Below are positions 60,958 through 64,000 of a stretch of 64,000 bases of DNA, in pieces. The translations under genes and the position numbers were made by a program. A model generated the notes under the pieces. That model saw only the letters and a program-made list of their open reading frames with translations. It was not told the origin of the DNA and made no database searches. Position 1 is the first letter of the stretch, and each line of letters starts with the position of its first letter. The stretch is from Eonycteris spelaea. Taxonomy: Eukaryota > Chordata > Mammalia > Chiroptera > Pteropodidae. The stretch is taken from NCBI GenBank assembly GCA_003508835.1, contig PUFA01000021.1:9774501-9838500 (forward strand). The letters are read 5' to 3'.

Positions 60958-62382
60958 TAAGTATTAATCTAAAATAATAGAATGAACAATCGTTAAAATG
61001 AAATTAGAAATCAGTACAGAAATTAAACTTTTTAAACACCAAATGGTTTCAGTTTCCTTCAAGATATTTCAAGGGTGACTGCATATACATAGCAAATAGT
61101 TACATTCAACAGAAAAAAAGAAAATGAGTAAAGGTGAAAGAGTGACCTTATAAAATATATAAGAAAATAAGAAAACTAAGTAATAAGCTTAATTTAATGA
61201 AAATATAAAGGAGAGAAAGATAACCCCTCTGTGTCTAGTTTGGCTGAAGTGAGAGATATGCATAGTTAGTTTGAAAGTCGAAACCTTCAGGATTTCTTAA
61301 TAAATGGCAACATTCTTATTTTATAGGTTTACTCATGATAGATGGTACATGGGACCATCCAAGGGGGCTAGGACAAAATGTCATCTTACTAGATTTTGAG
61401 AAGCTTTCTGTTCCAAATCTTATCCTTCCTCCTTCCTCCAAGGGGCCAAGGTGTGAGAGGTGCCAGGTGCTGACAGATCATTTACCTTGGAGGGTCCCAT
61501 GTTATGGAGGAAATAGCTCGTAGAGGCAGAGCAGAGACCTTTTTTCTGGGGCCCTCTGAGCTGTGAATCAAGCACTTGGAGCCCAGAGACACCAGATATT
61601 TTCATGGTTTAATGTAATCAAGGTGCAGAATCCCAACTGAACTTAACTATAATTTCAGATGCAGGGAGAAGAACGTGCTGGAAGGCACGGCTCCAAGAAT
61701 ATTATGAGTTTTTAAATTCCTTCATGTTTATGATTTTAATTATCCCTGTTTCCCAAAGTTATTAGCAGAAACAATTTAGGAAGGAATGGAGTTGTGGGCT
61801 GGAAGGGAAAAGTCAGGGGACTATGTCCTGTTTCACAGTCAGTTTTGCTGTTGGGGAGGCGACGGGGGATGGGAGAGGGGTTGGCAGTTTCTGAGAGAAG
61901 AGAGGAGAGGACAGCGGGATCGCTCTGGGAGAACAGGGCTTAGTGGGAAATGAAGCGAATCCCCTGGGATCTGCAACACTCCAGCCCAAATTTAGAAGCC
62001 GACAGCTAGAATCAATGTGTATCTCTAAACACAAAAAGGAGTTTAAATTGGACTGAAGACATTGGACTAATTTAATGAAGGGATTTACAGTATGAAGGGT
62101 CAGGTAAATGAGTGAGCTCATTTTTCAACTCCATGTATGATCATATCCAAATAAAGTTTATTTTACATCCATGGTGATCTCTGTAAAGAGTTTAAAATAT
62201 GTCCTGGCACTTATTAAGGGCTCAGTACAGGTTGACTCTTCACCTCAAATGCCTACCCAGGATTTGGGCCTGATTCTCTGTGATTCTGGTATCATGAACA
62301 ATCTCAGCCAAACATTCTAGAGTGTATATCTGTGCTATCCAAAGGTAATACCTAGAGTAAGAGCTAAGATTTTATACCCATT
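60958..62382. other. Unassigned stretch
   Basis: AT-rich with a purine-rich part near 61850-61920. No gene or nameable repeat. Confidence 0.4.
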
Positions 62383-62760
62383 AAAATTTTTTTTTATTTT
62401 GTGATTAGTTTCAAGTATACAGTATATTGGTTAGACACTTACATAGTTTATAGAACAATCCCCCTAATTGCTCTTTCTCTCCTCTGGCTCTCCACCTAGA
62501 CATTACATTACTGCTGACTGCATTCCCTATGCCGTGCTCCCCATCCCCGTGACTGTCTATCAACTACTAATTCATACTTCTTTAACCCTTAACTCCTTTC
62601 TCCCAGCCGCCCCCAGCCCCTTCCTCTCTGGCTGTCACCTGATCATCCTCTGTATTTGTGAAGGGCTTTATATTCTTAACTCTCTTCTTTTGGAATTAGA
62701 TTCTCAATGTTCCAGTTTACTCATGTTAGTCAAGCATGGAGATGCTTCTTGAGCTCGGTT
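62383..62760 (-). mobile_element. L1 3' UTR relic of laurasiatherian (bat-like) type
   Basis: A T-rich start (62387-62399) is followed by TTAGTTTCAAGTATACAGTA, ATTGGTTAGACACTTACATA, ATTCCCTATGCCGTGCTCC, CCCGTGACTGTCTATCAACT and TTTCTCCCAGCCGCCCCCAG. This is the antisense 3' UTR of an L1 lineage I associate with bats and related laurasiatherians. Only the 3' UTR remains, with no ORF2 part. The frame at 62468-62752 is accidental. Confidence 0.8.
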
Positions 62761-62962
62761 TTATTTTTCTCATTTATAGGACAGTTTGAAATGAATGGTT
62801 TCTATTATTTTGAAAAGCAGCTAAAGTCTTCGAACAATAAACATGATTTATGTATTTTTTACTAGGTCTTGTTTTGAAGTTATGGAAGTTACTTTCCCTT
62901 TTAAAATGAGCAGCATTAAAAAATAATATGTAGCACATTCCACTTGGGTTTAAAATAAGACT

Positions 62963-63254
62963 GTGGCACTGCCTCGTGGGCCATTTTAAATAGCAAAATC
63001 ACCAACAGAAAGCACGAAAAGGTTGATAAAAAAGAACACTTGTTTGCATTATGAAAACGGAAATAAGAAGGCAGGGAATGGCCTTGTTCAAGCTGACTGA
63101 GAACATGGGCATTAGGCATTCAAACGTTTTGCCACCTGTGTACACCTGCAAATGACCACAAAAGAGCTGTAAGTATCAATTTGGTGGTTACAGGTCAATT
63201 TTAACAAGGTGGCAAATTCACACACACAGAATCTGCAAATAATGAGGACTAACT
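62963..63254 (-). mobile_element. Truncated Tigger-type element
   Basis: On the minus strand it begins AGTTAGTCCTCATTATTTGC and follows the Tigger copy at 43764 through the phrase GTTGGTGATTTTGCTATTTA. It then stops where the transposase-like part would begin. The second terminal repeat is missing. Confidence 0.8.
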
Positions 63255-63284
63255 ATGCATGTATATGTGAGTGTACGTATGACT

Positions 63285-63431
63285 GTCGTGAGCACTAAGT
63301 GTGTGTAGACATAGCTATACACATTTAATCTGCACGACAGCCATCTGTGGCACATAATAGCCTTGCCTCTTGTTAATAAATGAAGAAAAGTGAGCGATGA
63401 AGAAGTTGAGCAGCTTGCTGAAGGTTGTATT
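63285..63431 (-). mobile_element. MIR SINE relic next to Tigger
   Basis: The antisense counterpart of the MIR at 43561-43720, carried in the same duplicated segment. Phrases such as CATTTAATCTGCACGACAGC and TTGTTAATAAATGAAGAAAA are the complement of the first copy with small changes. Confidence 0.75.
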
Positions 63432-64000
63432 CCTGTTTTTTCTTATTCTTCCTCTGTTAACTCTAATAATGAGGATGTAGAGTTTTGCACTATGACCTAC
63501 ATGTGAACGATATGTATATTTTGTCCTCTCTGTGCTTTAGTTAAATATTTGACACTGATCAGTCTTCGGGATCATTTAATTAGTCTTTTGCTTTGCTGTT
63601 AAAGTCAACCAATGAGGTCTTAATTTCAGATGCTGTGTTTTTCAGTCTTAGAATGATTACTTTTTAATGGATTCTGATTCTTCGGTGAAATTCTACACCC
63701 TTTCATCACTTTTGTTCATATATTTCTTCCAATTTCTTTAACATATTAATCATTGTATCGAAGTGCTTGAATGCTCACTACAATATCCATTTTTCCCCCC
63801 TAATATCTACTTACATTGTTTGTCCCACTTGGGTACTAGTCAGGTTTTCTGGCTTCTTTTCATGTCAGAAATTTATTATCCTAGCCAGATTTTATGTACA
63901 AAGCAAGTGTCAAAGCTCTGTATGATGCAATTTCTATTAGATAAGGCTCTGTTTGTCCTCCGTGAGGCAGGTGAGGTGAGGAGCTGGTCACCTCAACCAC
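63432..64000. other. Unassigned stretch
   Basis: No gene or nameable repeat up to the end of the window. Confidence 0.4.

Larger units (their letters stand above)
62963..63431 (-). repeat. Inverted duplication, copy 2
   Basis: The reverse complement of this segment matches 43561-44072. It contains the same MIR end, the same junction text (TCTACACACACTTAGTGCTC, with one change shortly after) and the same first part of the Tigger. Direct reading suggests only scattered substitutions and a few short indels. Sequence to the right of 63431 and to the left of 62963 does not match copy 1. Confidence 0.85.

Overview
This window looks like a gene desert or a very large intron from a placental mammal. 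The composition is AT-rich and CpG-poor, and long microsatellites are frequent. I recognise relics of the usual mammalian repeat families: L2, MIR, L1M, MaLR-type LTRs, MER5-type hAT and Tigger. Two younger L1 3' ends (24030-25208 and 62383-62760) have 3' UTRs that resemble those of laurasiatherian, most likely bat, L1 elements. I saw no young tRNA-derived SINE. The lineage call is from memory of repeat families and is moderate at best. I found no intact protein-coding gene, no convincing exon, no structural RNA gene and no CRISPR-like array. Nearly all open frames are under 130 codons (the longest is 166) and can be explained by chance, by simple repeats or by transposon remnants.

Layout. 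0-12 kb: an L2 copy interrupted by a hAT element, a MaLR-type LTR, another L2, a solo LTR with a visible target-site duplication, and a second LTR of the same family in inverted orientation split by about 1.4 kb. 12-21 kb: a weak promoter-like block, a candidate conserved non-coding block (15.8-16.2 kb), an L2 copy carrying a small antisense retrocopy, an LTR-like element, and two further candidate conserved blocks (19.4-20.5 kb). 21-33 kb: LTR relics, a 5'-truncated L1 with an 18-19 bp target-site duplication, and old L1 3' UTR pieces. 33-43 kb: mostly unassigned AT-rich sequence with compound microsatellites. 43-49 kb: a MIR plus Tigger pair, a MER5-type element, an L2 and a MaLR LTR. 49-55 kb: further candidate conserved non-coding blocks and a GC-rich unassigned block. 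55-64 kb: MIR, L2, an L1 3' end, and a second inverted copy of the MIR plus Tigger junction.

There is no operon-like or pathway logic here. The biology is a record of nested insertions plus possible distal regulatory DNA. The strongest non-routine observations are two. First, an inverted duplication of about 0.5 kb, 19 kb apart, carries the same MIR-Tigger junction at both ends. Second, an unrecognised antisense retrocopy sits inside an L2 with its target-site duplication still readable. I did not find a new biological system, and I do not claim one.

All repeat family names rest on recall of consensus sequences, not on a database search. Boundaries without a stated target-site duplication are accurate to tens of bases only.
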